DNA of 64,000 nt. Source: Moniliophthora roreri. Taxonomy: Eukaryota; Basidiomycota; Agaricomycetes; Agaricales; Marasmiaceae. The position numbers and the translations under genes are program-made. The notes under the pieces were generated by a model. That model was not told where the DNA came from and made no database searches. It saw only the letters and a list, made by a program, of their open reading frames with translations. The stretch lies in contig LATX02000197.1 in assembly GCA_001466705.2 (NCBI GenBank), forward strand, positions 519,841 through 583,840, given 5' to 3'. This document shows positions 1 to 10,578 of this stretch, in pieces. How positions within the stretch are numbered: the first letter of the stretch is position 1; the number at the start of each line of letters is the position of its first letter.

Positions 1-131
1 TGTTCCGTTGTTAAGGTCTCTGTAGTCTTGACACAGTCGAAGTGCTCCTGCTTTTTTCTTTGACACGAAGAAAAAAGGGGAAGCTATCGGAGATTTCGAA
101 GGTTTTCATCTAAGAACTTGTCTTGTTCGAT
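1..131 (-). pseudogene. pol: start of reverse transcriptase, gypsy copy 1
   Basis: The minus strand encodes the conserved RT opening: a region ending in SPFFFVSKK, then [13 protein letters not shown]. Reading it needs a stop codon to be skipped near 130 and a one-base shift near 88-90, so it is broken. It ends at the window edge before the catalytic YXDD block. Confidence 0.8.
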
Positions 132-870
132 TCATTCTTTAGGTGAAAGGGAATAGACTTTACAATCCTGAGGTTTGAAATCGGGTTTCAAATCTATTGC
201 ATGGTCGTAGGGTCTAGACGGTGGGAATCTTTCGGACTTCTTCTTCTCAAATCTGTTGGTATAATCCAATAGATAAGGAAGAATCAGTTCTTCTAGACTC
301 TTCAATTTGACTCCGTGAGCTTGTGCCAATACCTGAGAGGTGGATAACTTAGCATTGATTCTCATTTCATCGCTATCTTCTTCTCCTCTGATGAATGACC
401 AGATAATAACTTCTTCATCTTCCACCCTATCAAGGATTCCTGAGAAATGCTTGATTGGTCTCCAAACCATAATCTTTCATCTGGGTCTAAATCTGATTAC
501 TTCTGTGATCCAATCAATATCTGGATTATGATCTTGCAACCAGGGTAGTCCCAGGATCATTCGCTCTGGTCCTAGACCAGAGATAAAAAGGGTTTCCGTC
601 ATCTCTCTATCTCCAATGGAAATATCCACAGTGATCATATGCACGATCCAACCAATCTTGTTCCGTGTTCCATCAACATTATAAACTTTGATGGGTTTTG
701 CCAATTTGTTCCATGGTTTCTTTGTTTTTCATGCTTCTTCTTCACTGATGAAGCGTCCTCCTGCCCCGGAATCGATCAGGGCTTTTCTTTCGACAATTTC
801 TGTCCCGTTGTTGTATGTGAAAGGAATATGCATAGAGTGTCTTGTAAACTTAGCTAGTACAACAGTTGAG
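132..870 (-). pseudogene. pol: aspartic protease and linker to RT, gypsy copy 1
   Basis: The retropepsin active site is readable as ALIDSGA, with the catalytic Asp codon at plus-strand 771-773. The second hallmark, a hydrophobic stretch ending MILGLPWLQ, lies near 530-565. A TGA at 729-731 and another at about 474-476 break the frame. The part at 132-470 is the usual linker between protease and RT. Copy 2 keeps an Arg codon (CGA) where this copy has the 729-731 TGA, so that stop is a private C-to-T change. Confidence 0.85.
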
Positions 871-1084
871 ACTGTAATTGCAGGTGGTAAGAGTGTCGGC
901 CTCTTCCACCTCTTTAAAAACCCTCCTTTCCCATGAGATTGAAAATCTCTTCTTGTTCAGCAGCTCCTTGTTCCAATATCATCTTCTGAACTTTCGTGAA
1001 GACGTCTCATGGAGTCATCTTCTTCAGCTCGGGTTTTGGAGGAAGGGTTCGTTCAGTTTGAATTTGTCCTTTAAGGGGACAATC

Positions 1085-2040
1085 TCATGAGATGTGACTG
1101 ATCTGTGCACATTGGAAACACTTCCCTTGAACCATATAGTCTTTCTTGTCACTGTCTGACAGAGGAAAGGTTCGATTGATTACCACTTCCTTTTCCTTCC
1201 GATTAATCTTTGGTTTTATAGTTTCCTTCGGCTGTCTTCGTTTCTTGTTTGCCATAGTGAATTTGTATTGGTTATCGTATCGAATGGCAATTTCATACCA
1301 CTTGTCGAGAGTCTCGGGTGGTTCTTCGGATCGAAGCATGATCTTGTCTTGGAGAGAAGGTACTAAGCCTTCTTTGAAAAACGTCATCAAGGTGACATCA
1401 TCATATCCAGTCTGCGATGTGAGGAGTCAGAATTGATTGACATAATCATCGGCGCACTCCTTCATTTGAAGATCGCGAATCCTCATCTGTGTGTCTCCTG
1501 CAACATCAACTGGTTGCCAATGCTTTTTGAACCTATTTTCGAAAACACTCCAAGTTTCTTCGGCAGCTTTCTTTTTCTCTTCAGGATCATCGTCTTCAGG
1601 GAATAATTGTTCCTGTTCGGTCATTTTCCATTCTGTGGTCTTTCCTTTAAGGAGTGAAAGAAGAATCATCTTCTTCTTTTTGTCGGTATTGCCTTTGCTA
1701 GGGTTCATTTTGAAGTAAAGTTCAAGATCAAAAAGAAATTGACGTGTATCTTTGTGATCTCCTTCATATGGTTCAGGAATGGGCCCTTTGCTCAAGTCTT
1801 CCTTCTTTTCATCAATTGCTTCGACAACTGACGTTGCTATCTGCACAGCCCATTGTTGGCTAGAGCTTTCTTCTTTCTTGACATCTGGTTTGACGTCGGT
1901 ACTTCTGCTTGGGGTAGTCATTTCTGGAGTTTGGAATAAATCTTTTATTCCCAGAGATTCTGTTTTGGATTCGTGTGAAGACTTAACTTTGGGTTCGCTC
2001 TCAGTTTGTTCTTCGATTTCTCGTTCTTGAAGACCTTCAA
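1085..2040 (-). pseudogene. gag: gag (capsid and CCHC nucleocapsid), gypsy copy 1
   Basis: The open piece 1427-1921 encodes a retrotransposon gag domain with motifs such as PEPYEGDHKDTRQFLFDLE and a basic, W-rich helical region. A second piece at 1085-1390 carries on in the same frame and holds the zinc knuckle C-X2-C-X4-H-X4-C (CFQC..H..C). The pieces are separated by a TGA after NQF near 1433-1436. A second TGA (1085-1087) falls inside the knuckle, between the His and the last Cys. The first break is shared with copy 2; the knuckle break is private to this copy. Confidence 0.85.
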
Positions 2041-2236
2041 TGGCTTTCTTTCATTGAATTCAAGTGATCCTTCGTGGAGTTCGAGTCGGGTCGGGATTCA
2101 ATAGCTGTTTGGCTACTTCAAGGTCTTCGTCTAGGTTGGTTTCTTCTTCTGCCGTTAGACAAGTTCGAGGTGACGTCTTGTCCTTGGTAGGTGATGCCTA
2201 AACCTGGGTAGGTCGGCAATGATCAGCTTGACCTTT

Positions 2237-2814
2237 TGTTACGTTACTTGCGCAGCAACGACAACAACTCTACAACACTTGATGTAGTGATGTGAAGTTA
2301 ACTTCGACAAGAAAGGAAAGTTTCCTTTTTGAAGGAGTAAAGGTTCAAGTTAGAGAGCTAGCTTCGGAAAAGCTAGAGTTCAGAAGGTTCGTTCGTTGGC
2401 TAAACACAAGTTGATTAAACCAGGTCAAGCTGAAGAGCTTTAGACCTAGCAAACTATCTACTTATACATCCTTTGTAGCTACTTGTTTGGATACAAACTG
2501 CAGAGTTGATATTGTTGTTTGCTAAACAAGTAGAAAGCAATAGAACATAGTAGATTGTCGATGAAATCATAAAGAAGGAATTCGACATCATAAGCGATGT
2601 CATCGGAAGGGGATAGAAACTAATGGAATAAAGTGAAGTCATGATGATGTCATAAATATCAAAGAAGGAAAAAAGAGGAACTGGGAATGTGGATAAGTCC
2701 AGATGTCAAGAAGAAACATAAGGTTGGGTGTCAATCTGTCTGTTATAGTAATACAAGAGGCAGGAGAGAAGAAAAGAGAGAAAAGTCTGTAAGAAATTGT
2801 AGCAAATTGTAACA
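2237..2814 (-). repeat. 5' LTR of gypsy copy 1
   Basis: The minus strand reads TGTTAC at 2814 and GTAACA at 2237, a perfect terminal inverted repeat typical of fungal gypsy LTRs, giving about 578 bp. The matching block at 5777-6306 shares both ends and several internal stretches. No matching 3' LTR is in the window for this copy. Ends were placed by comparing the two copies and by the inverted ends. Confidence 0.7.
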
Positions 2815-3822
2815 GCCTTCCATCTAGCAAATGGTGTTAGCGATGATCAAGAAGACAAAGCGATGAGTACGCACATGCTTTGTTACGATAGTGTAATAAT
2901 CTTCGTCGTAGAGTAGGCACTGAAGTAGGAATTTGAGGATGATCAGATACTTCAGTTTGAACTTGTCATATGCGCGTTTGTATCTTTCCATCTCTTCTTC
3001 ATTCCTGAGACTCATCAAGATCCAGTCAGATCTGGATAAATGACATAGTAGATAGTATATATGCACATATCTTTGAACACATCCAACATCTTACCCCTCT
3101 CAAGATTCTCCATCTCCAAACCCCACCTGATAACCATTGAAATTGAGCCCAATCGCATATCTACCTGGTGCAGCCAGTTGCCTCCGGCTCTCCTGAACTG
3201 NTCAACAAGAATATGCTTGGAGAATACTAAAATTTCAGCAGCAAAAGATATGGAATTTTCAAATTCTGAGAATTAATAGATAATACAATATATTAGAATA
3301 ATTTCCATACTGTGAAAACATTAAATTTTCTCTGGTTGAAAATACTCAGAAAATGCTGATAAGATAAGATAAAAATTCCACATTTTCTATTGTGGGAAAG
3401 TCAGAGAAAACACTAGGAAAATAGTAGGAAAATCATGTGAAAACACTATATTTTAAAGCAGTTCTTAGATAGTTTTCATATAGTTTTCCTTTTGTATTTA
3501 ACATGTTTCCTTTGATATAAAATTCAAAATCTTATATTTATTTTCTAAATGTTTTCTCACTATTTTATAAGGCAGAAAATTTAGTATATTTGTAATTAGA
3601 AAATTAAAGGATAATTTTATAATTTCATTATTATAAAATAATCCAAAAACACAGACTCTTCTGGAAATTGAAATCCAGAGTATGCTTGCTGTTTTCAATA
3701 TGTGATGATAACTTGAAACTAATAGAATTTTCTGAGTGTTGTCTGGAAGCAAATATATAGCAGTATTCTGAGTGTATTTCATTTGTATTAATAGCATAAA
3801 AAGAACACCTTGTACGTAGTGT
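2815..3822. other. spacer with AT-rich island and one unresolved base
   Basis: No gene is supported here. Position 3201 is N. From about 3230 to 3790 the sequence becomes strongly AT-rich and is rich in short runs such as GAAAAT/ATTTTC, unlike everything around it. A 99-codon open frame on the minus strand (3498-3797) is probably a by-product of composition; it matches nothing I know. Homology to gypsy copy 1 begins at about 3823. Confidence 0.6.
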
Positions 3823-4480
3823 AAGGAGGAATCAGTTCTTCTAGACTTTTCGATTTGACTTTGTGAGCTTGTGCCAATACCTGAGAGGTGGATAACTTAG
3901 TGTTGATTCTGATTTCATCGCTATCTTCTTCTCCTCTGATAAACAACTGTATAATGATTTCCTTGTCTTCTGCTCTATCAAGGATTCCTGAGAAATGCTT
4001 GATCGGTCTCCAGACCATGACCTTCCATCTGGGTCTGAATCTGATTACTCCTGTGATCCAATCAATATCTGGATTATGATCTTGTAACCAGGGTAGTCCC
4101 AAGATCATTCATTCTGGTCTGAGACTGGAGATGAAAAGTGTTTCCGTCATCTCTCTATCTCCGATGGAAATATCCACAGTAACCGTATGCGTGATCCAAC
4201 CAATCTTGTTCCGTGTTCCATCAACACTATAAACTTTGATGGGTTTTGCCAATTTGTTCCATGGTTTCTTTGTTTTTCGTGCTTCTTCTTCACTGATGAA
4301 GTGTCCTCCTGCCCCGGAATTGATCAGGGCTTTTCCTTCAACGATTTATGTCCCATTATTGTACGTGAAAGGAATGTGCATAGAGTGTCTTGTAAACTTA
4401 GCTAGTACAACAGTTGAGACTGTAATCGCAGGTGGTAAGAGCGTCGGCCTCTTCCACCTCTTTAAAAACCCTCTTTTCCC
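3823..4480 (-). pseudogene. pol: aspartic protease, gypsy copy 2, with changed active site
   Basis: The retropepsin motif reads ALINSGA: the catalytic Asp codon GAT of copy 1 is AAT here (plus strand 4319-4321), which would abolish activity. A TGA at 4109-4111 replaces the CGA present in copy 1 just before MILGLPWLQ. The frame then stays open to about 3823, where family homology ends and unrelated sequence begins. Confidence 0.85.
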
Positions 4481-4576
4481 ATGAGATCGAAGATCTCTTC
4501 TTGTTTGGCAGCTCCTTGTTCCAATATCATCTTTTAAACCTTCATGAAGACATCTTGTGGGGTCATCTTCTTCGGC

Positions 4577-5580
4577 TCAGGTTTCAGAGGAAGGGTCCGT
4601 TTGGTTTGAATTTGTCCTTTGAGGGGACAATCTTGTGAGATGTGACTGATCTGTGCACATTGGAAACACTTCTCTTGAATCATATAGTCTTTCTTGTCGC
4701 TGTCCGACAGAGGAAAGGTTCGGTTGATTACTACTTCCTTCTCCTTCCGATTGATCTTCAGTTTTATGGTTTCTTTTGGCTGTCTTCATTTCTTGTTTGC
4801 TATAGCGAACTTGTATTGGTTATTGTATCGAATGGCAATTTCATACCACTTGTTGAGAGTCTCGGGTGGTCCTTCAGATCGAAGCATGATCTTGTCTTGG
4901 CGAGAAGGCACTAAGCCTTCTTTGAAGAACGTCATCAGGGCGATGTCATCATATCTGGTTTGTGATGCGAGGAGTCAGAATTGATTGATGTAATCATTGG
5001 CACGCTCCTTCATCTGAAGATCGCGGATCCTCATCTGTGTGTCTCCTGTGACATCGACCGGTTGCCAATGTTTTCTGAACCTGTTTTTGAAAATGCTCCA
5101 AGTTTCCTCGGCAGCCTTCTTCTTCTCTTCAGGATCGTCATCTTTGGGGAACAATCACTCTTGTTCGGTCATCTTCCATTCTGTAGTCTTTCCTTTAAGG
5201 AGTGAAAGAAGAATCATCTTCTTCTTTTTGTCGGTATTGCATTTGCTAGGGTTCATTTTGAAGTAAAGTTCAAGATCAAAAAGAAATCGACGTGTATCTT
5301 TGTGATCTCCTTTATACGGTTCGGGAGTGGGCCCTTTGCTCAAGTCCTCCTTCTTCTCATCAATTGCTTCAACAACCGAAGTTGCTATCTGCACAGCCCA
5401 TTGTTGGCTTGAGCTTTCTTCTTTCTTGACATCGGGTTTGATGTCAGTACTTCCACTTGGAGCAGTCATTTCTGGATTTCGGAATAAGTCTTTTATTCCC
5501 AGGGATTCTGTTTCGGATTTGTGTGAAGACTTAGCTTCAGGTGGTTTGTTCTTCGATTTCTTGTTTTTGAAGACCTTCAA
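4577..5580 (-). pseudogene. gag: gag and CCHC nucleocapsid, gypsy copy 2
   Basis: An open frame from 5580 to 5155 carries a longer gag N-terminus than copy 1, starting MKVFKNKKSKNK. It ends at a TGA after TEQE (near 5155) where copy 1 reads on. Downstream, a second TGA after NQF near 4979 is shared with copy 1. In the knuckle this copy has CAA (Gln, 4633-4635) where copy 1 has TGA; both can derive from one CGA codon. Confidence 0.85.
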
Positions 5581-5776
5581 TAGCCTTCTTTCGTTGACTT
5601 CGAGTGATCCTTCGCAGAGTTCAAGTTGGGTCAGGGTTCAATAGCTGTTCAGCTACTTCAAGATCTTCGTCGAGGTCGGTTTCTTCCTCTGCCGTAAGGC
5701 ATGCTCAAGGTGATGTCTTGTCCTTGGTAGGTGATGCCTAAACCTGGGTAGGTCGGCAACGATCAGCTTGACCTTT

Positions 5777-6306
5777 TGTTATGTTACTTGCACAGCAACG
5801 ACAACAACTCAACACCACTTGATGTAGTGATGCAGAGTTAACTTCGACAAGAAAGGAAAGTTCCCTTCCTGAAGGAGCAAAGGTTCAAGTTAGAGAGCTA
5901 GCTTCGGAAAAGCTAGAGTTCAGAAGGTTTGTTCATTGGCTAAACACAAGTTGATTAAACCAGGTCAAGCTGAAGAGCTATAACCCAGTTCTATCTACCT
6001 TTATACATCTATTGTAGCTATGCATTTGTACAACATAGAACATCTAAGAATATGATGGAAAACATATAAGGTAATCGAATGGAAAGTAATAGAATGTCAG
6101 AGAAACGCGAGTGAGAAAAAGAATCAAAATGATATCATAAAGGAAAATGTTAGAAGGCCATAGAATGATTAGTAAAAAGGGGACTGGGAAAGTGGACGAG
6201 TCCAAGTGTCAAAGGGAAGCATAATGTTGGGTGCTAAATTGCCCAGAATGGTAATACAGGAAAAGGGAAACGAGAAAATGTCTGTTAAGAATGAAAAACT
6301 GTAACA
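5777..6306 (-). repeat. 5' LTR of gypsy copy 2
   Basis: The minus strand begins TGTTACAG at 6306 and ends ATAACA at 5777, about 530 bp. It aligns with the LTR at 2237-2814 in the outer 150 bases and near the gag-proximal end. The stretch after 6306 switches at once to LINE coding sequence, which fixes the outer boundary. Confidence 0.72.
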
Positions 6307-6311
6307 AAACA

Positions 6312-6828
6312 TGCTATAGGTGTGGAGTAACAGAGACAATGGAGCATATACTGTTTGAATGCAAGGTACCTGGACAAAACAAAGTATGGTTACTGGTTAA
6401 GAAGATGTGAGGCAAAAGGAAGGGAGTGCCAGAGAGTGGAAGGACATGAACATAGGAACAGTGCTGGTGTGTGGTCTTGCATCCTGGAAGAACCAGAAAG
6501 GAAAGATGGACAAAGGACTGTCATAGTTCTATCATATAATAGTCTCTGAAGCAGCCTATCTGATCTGAAAGCTAAGGAATGAGAGAGTCATTCAAGAAGG
6601 AGGGGACTATGAACACACCAGGACTGAAATCCACAACTGCTTCATATCAACCATAAATATGCGTCTGACCTTCGACCAACTTCAATGCAACCTAGCGAAA
6701 TGGGACTGAAAGGCACTCCCAAAGGACCTAGTTCTAGACACCTGGTGTGGCTCTCTTCACAATGAGCAAAATCTCCCAAAAGACTGGATCAGGGAGTCTG
6801 GGGTTTTAGTGGGGATTCAGCCGATATG
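6312..6828 (+). pseudogene. C-terminal end of a LINE-type (Tad1/X-element-like) reverse transcriptase
   Basis: The plus strand encodes a zf-RVT-like Cys/His motif (CYRCGVTETMEHILFEC), then a spacer and the typical closing region of basidiomycete LINE proteins with SEAAYLI, LRNERVIQ, NMRLTFDQLQ, PKDLVLDTWCG and DWIRESGVLVG. Frames shift at least once and in-frame TGA codons occur (6408-6410 and others). The coding similarity ends with a TGA at 6826-6828, which may be the original stop. Its N-terminal part is cut off by the LTR of gypsy copy 2, so the retrotransposon probably inserted into or truncated this older LINE. Confidence 0.72.
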
Positions 6829-8590
6829 AAGGTAAGTGAGGGGTGAGTAATGGAAGTCGGCCGGAACCAGCGAGTCCCACACTGGTGCGTCCAGGCACCA
6901 TGCGCAAAAGCATTTCCTCAGGGCAGTTGATAATACTTAGCAGATCATGAATCTGATTCCTAGCGGGCCCGAAAGAGTCGACGGACTGTTGTACAGTGAC
7001 TCGGAGTAGGGCTATACCAAAGATACGCTGACTCGGTGCCGGAATCATACGTCGCGTACCGCTGACAAAGGCTCGAGAACGCCGAGGAGCCCGAAGGCGC
7101 TACTCCCCCAATTCTTTACAGAGCCTAGACTATCACGGAAGGGTTCCCTTCTAGAGTAGGTGTCCGTGAAAGGAAGGTATCACGAGACTAAGTTAAAGGA
7201 AAAGGGAGCTATCTCCCATGATGCTGACTTGTAACATGTCAGCGTAGCCGGCGACTACGGGCTTCCATCACGTTCCATCAGCTCCGACGGCGCTTCTATC
7301 TTTGACCACGACGTTCATTCATTTTTTGCATGTCCCGCGGGTATTTGGACGAGTACTAGCGGTACTGATCATCTTTGTTGCCTGGGGAAACCGGCGGAAT
7401 TCAGGAAGAAATTATCCGGGGGCCTCTTCCACAGGTCAAAACGTATTGGGCAGAACGAGTCCACTAAATAACCGGTTTCCCTGGGAAACAAACGTGTACT
7501 AATGCTCGCGCTTTCATTCAAGATTTTCGATGTCAAATTAGGGCTCGGTACAAGCAAGGTACTGTGTGCACAGCTCTTCTCCATGCTGGGTCCCCCAAGC
7601 GCTAACTCCTGCCTATTGTCTAGTGAGCGTTTTACTCGAGGCTTTGCCGATTCGCAATACTTACTAGCCCCAGGATCGGTGTTCCCTAGGTATATGTATC
7701 ATGGTGGTTAATATCTTTTCATTTATTGACTGCTTTCATACACGTTCATAGGTGTGAGGTGAATATTTTGACCTCGACCTACAGATGCCCCTCAGCTCAG
7801 TCGTAATGACCGTTGGAGCTCCAGAGTACGTCGTATCAATGTACTCTGCTATGAGCAGGGAGTCCGACACCGCAATTTGACGTATGGAGTCAATACGCAC
7901 CGACAGACAGGGTTTGAAGAGCCGGAAAAATTGAAGGCACATGACAATGGGACATTGCTAGGTAAGGAGTACCGTTGCAAGGAAGCAGGGTGTTACGAAA
8001 GAAAGGATGTTCCTACCATCATAAAGTTCGGAGTCTACATATGGGCTTGGTAGTTCCAGATTCCGTACTTCCGGCGCCTAGATGTGTATTAATACCTTTG
8101 AAAACAGTGTCACTGTATGATTTGCTTGAAAACCCTTCGAAGTTCAAGAAAAATTCTCAGACACAGTTTTCATGAAAAGTGGTTCCAAGAAATTCTTTTG
8201 ACTGGGGTGCTCGAGAGACGCTCGGAGGCCGTTTTTGGGCATCTGGACCCTACGGATTATTTTTAGCTGGCGTTAAAGAGGCACAAGCGCCCATTTTCCT
8301 CAGGCTGCAGGCGATCTCTGCCCGCGATGAGAAAGGTCCCTGCTCCATGTGTGACTGTGTGCAAGGTCCATCGCGATAGTTGCATCAATGATACAGCAGG
8401 CGCTTGTTGGCGCCTATAGCTTGTTGGTGCCAAGAAGCTGGCGGCTTGACATTCCTGCCACTTCCTTCTTGACGCATCACCATTCTCGCGCGTGTTCGTC
8501 GCTGGGCTTTCAATATTAGCGGCAGGATTGGGATGAAGATATATCGGCTTGTTAGTGAATGTGAGAGGTATGACGCCCAACACTGCTCGG
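6829..8590. other. no supported gene
   Basis: Only short, overlapping frames without recognisable domains or consistent splice signals were seen. A short inverted repeat (CCTGGGGAAACCGG near 7380 against CCGGTTTCCCTGG near 7470) is the only local structure I noticed. The first part may be the 3' tail of the LINE. Confidence 0.4.
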
Positions 8591-8599
8591 ACCTCGAGG

Positions 8600-8769
8600 A
8601 CATGAGTTAGTTTCAACTTCTGCAATTAATTTGGAGTATCAAATAATCAAATGAATCAATCATCGTGATCAAACTATAGTGGCAAGGAAGGCTTCTTACC
8701 AGTAGCGAGGGCGACTGTAAGCGAGCTAGCGACCAACAGCAAAGCATTAGTGCTCAATCTACTGGTCAT
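8600..8769 (-). CDS. possible small secreted protein, 5' part only
   Basis: From ATG 8767-8769 the minus strand encodes a clear signal peptide: a hydrophobic core LLLVASSLTVALA. A GTAAGA donor follows near 8702 and a TTGCAG acceptor near 8620. Splicing continues the frame into a short Cys-containing stretch (ETNSCPRGP) that meets a TAA about 20 codons later. Either a second intron follows or the gene is broken. Small Cys-containing secreted proteins are common in basidiomycetes, but no family is recognisable here. Confidence 0.35.
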
Positions 8770-9375
8770 GGGTGTGTAAAGGGCTCCCACGAGTCTTGTT
8801 GGAATCGGTCAACAGTCACAAGAATGGTCCTGTCAAAGCGGCTTGATTGGACAGCCCTTTTTAAAATTGTTTTAAAATTGTAACGACTTTGACGCTCAGT
8901 ACCTTTATCCATCAGAAACAGAGCCTCACCCTCCGTGGTCTGGACTAATCTAGTTAGACCATCAGAGTGAGAGGAAGAAATCGCTACCTATACCTCGTCA
9001 CCTAGGAGCTTGATCCGTGTAACCCTCCTGCAGCTTTCTGAGGATTCTTTAAAGCCGATGACACGGGTTCTCTTACAATTGGGAATATCCCAGCTCGTTT
9101 GTGAATAGACGCGCTAGACGTAAAAACTTGACAGCCGTGCTGCAAGCCCCGGAAAAATTAACAGTGTGCAATTGATGCTATTTAATATGCGCAAATGTAT
9201 GAATGCTAAGGCAACTGTTACAGATTTAATACATTCGTAACTCGGCAGTGTGGTGGCAATATGAGTGTTTTAAAACGCTGACCAGCAAGTGAGTGTTTTA
9301 ACATTTCCTCCACAACTTCCATTGTACGACTATTAATCAGCTCTCCAGTCCAGTCCACACAAGCAGCACCACCCC
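8770..9375. other. intergenic region between divergent genes
   Basis: No gene was seen. It lies between the start of the possible secreted protein (minus) and the membrane protein at 9376 (plus), so it should hold both promoters. A segment ending GTGAGTGTTTTAA is nearly repeated at about 9262 and 9291. Confidence 0.4.
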
Positions 9376-10578
9376 ATGACGGTTTCTCGTAGAGCTTTCG
9401 TGGTGGGCTTCACAATACTCATCCAGCTATTGCATCCGGTAATCGCGATAGTCCCCAAGAAGTACCAGCTGTGGTTCCCCGACTGGGGGTATTATTTGCT
9501 ACCACTTTCATTCAAAGACAACAATGGAAGATGCGCGAAATTGGTGAACAACTATTGGAGAGACGGTCCAACTGGAAGTTTAGATAAGCCCTGGTCATGC
9601 AGTCTCGTCCTTGATTGCATCCTCCAAGACACGCCCGAACATGGCAGTCAGATGCTTTCGGCGTCTCTTGTTCTCCTCGGTCTTACTCCAACCGTACTCT
9701 CATCGCTCGGCATGAGTGTTGCTGAGGCTACCATGCTATCCTTTGAACTTCCGCTCCTTTCCACGCTCCTTTCCTTCGGCTCGGTGGTCGTCTATCCCTC
9801 ACGCATACTCGTGTACGACGATCCCGTTGGGACTGTTCTACCATCCCCCAACACTTCGACCCTCCTGAGCTTACTACCTCTGATCCGTCAGCCCAAAACC
9901 CGGAAGCTCATACGCGTTATTGAATATGTTGCTGCTCTAGGAGCAGTTGCGAACGTATTCTATATGAGCCTGGAGCTTGGCTGGCGGACAATCTTAAGCT
10001 GGGACTGCGATAGTTCGTACTTACCCTTGCTCTGGGTGTTACTTCCTGGGGTAATCCACCTTATCAGCATCTTTTCGTTTCTGCTGAGACCAAAGGCTGT
10101 CAGTGGAGGTGCGCATGATGCGTCTAGCCAACGAACAGCCACGACAAAAGTCCTGCCTAGGGATGGTACGCAAGGACAAAAGTCCCAAGGTCTACGGAGT
10201 GGTGCTGAAACAATATGCACCCTGCATCCAACGCGATGGACTCTTCTAATCGACTCCATCGTGTCAGGAGTTGCAGTGGGACACATCATGTTTGGTACCT
10301 TGATATTCTCCAGCCTGATGTTCATGACGGTGAAGGATACAGTGCCTGTGATATTCCGTTTCGGGATGTCGGCGGTCATTTGTCGGATTATCAGCTGGAA
10401 TGAACTCGCTTGGATGAGTGAGAAGTATCGGGTCGAGTGTGTGGATTCGCTGGAGGGAAAAGGACGAAGGATTTATGTGGCAGAAGGTTGGTGGCGCTGG
10501 CGCCACGATATGCAGCTGAAGCCCGGAAAGAAGCGCTCAGAGCGAGATAGAAATGTTGATTCATCTGCCAGTGCATAA
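9376..10578 (+). CDS. fungal multi-pass membrane protein, unknown function
   Basis: A single exon of 400 codons. It begins with a signal-peptide-like segment (residues 1-24), then a Trp/Tyr-rich lumenal stretch with Cys residues, then about six hydrophobic segments. The block around residues 80-115 (VLDCILQDTPEH, then LLGLTPTVLSSLG) resembles a family of fungus-specific integral membrane proteins whose function is not established. A TM pair near residues 285-330 follows a polar loop of about 45 residues. The C-terminus is basic and soluble. The frame is unbroken and codon use looks normal. A 15-base piece of the 3' coding region (GAGAAGTATCGGGTC) recurs just after the stop at about 10600. Confidence 0.75.
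   Translation: MTVSRRAFVVGFTILIQLLHPVIAIVPKKYQLWFPDWGYYLLPLSFKDNNGRCAKLVNNYWRDGPTGSLDKPWSCSLVLDCILQDTPEHGSQMLSASLVLLGLTPTVLSSLGMSVAEATMLSFELPLLSTLLSFGSVVVYPSRILVYDDPVGTVLPSPNTSTLLSLLPLIRQPKTRKLIRVIEYVAALGAVANVFYMSLELGWRTILSWDCDSSYLPLLWVLLPGVIHLISIFSFLLRPKAVSGGAHDASSQRTATTKVLPRDGTQGQKSQGLRSGAETICTLHPTRWTLLIDSIVSGVAVGHIMFGTLIFSSLMFMTVKDTVPVIFRFGMSAVICRIISWNELAWMSEKYRVECVDSLEGKGRRIYVAEGWWRWRHDMQLKPGKKRSERDRNVDSSASA

Larger units (their letters stand above)
1..2814 (-). mobile_element. Ty3/gypsy LTR retrotransposon, copy 1 (5' half, cut by window edge)
   Basis: The order on the minus strand is LTR, gag, CCHC knuckle, aspartic protease and the start of reverse transcriptase, which is the gag-pol order of Ty3/gypsy elements. 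The element runs off the left edge just after the conserved RT start, so its 3' part is not visible. Several frames are broken by TGA codons and by a one-base frameshift near position 90, so this copy is dead. The same family recurs at 3823-6306 in the same orientation. The family assignment rests on domain order and motifs; the subfamily was not determined. Confidence 0.9.
3823..6306 (-). mobile_element. Ty3/gypsy LTR retrotransposon, copy 2 (truncated 5' half)
   Basis: This is a second copy of the element at 1-2814, same strand, with LTR, gag and protease. Homology stops at about 3823, inside the protease-RT linker, so all of RT, RNase H and integrase are missing. It differs from copy 1 mostly by C/T and G/A changes, many at CpG. 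It sits directly against a LINE remnant that starts just past its LTR at 6312. Tandem 5' halves without 3' halves suggest truncation or an assembly join near 3201 rather than two complete insertions. Confidence 0.88.

Noticed and set aside
3498..3797. 99-codon minus-strand frame in the AT-rich island
   Set aside because: Its amino-acid composition simply follows the AT content and it matches no known protein.
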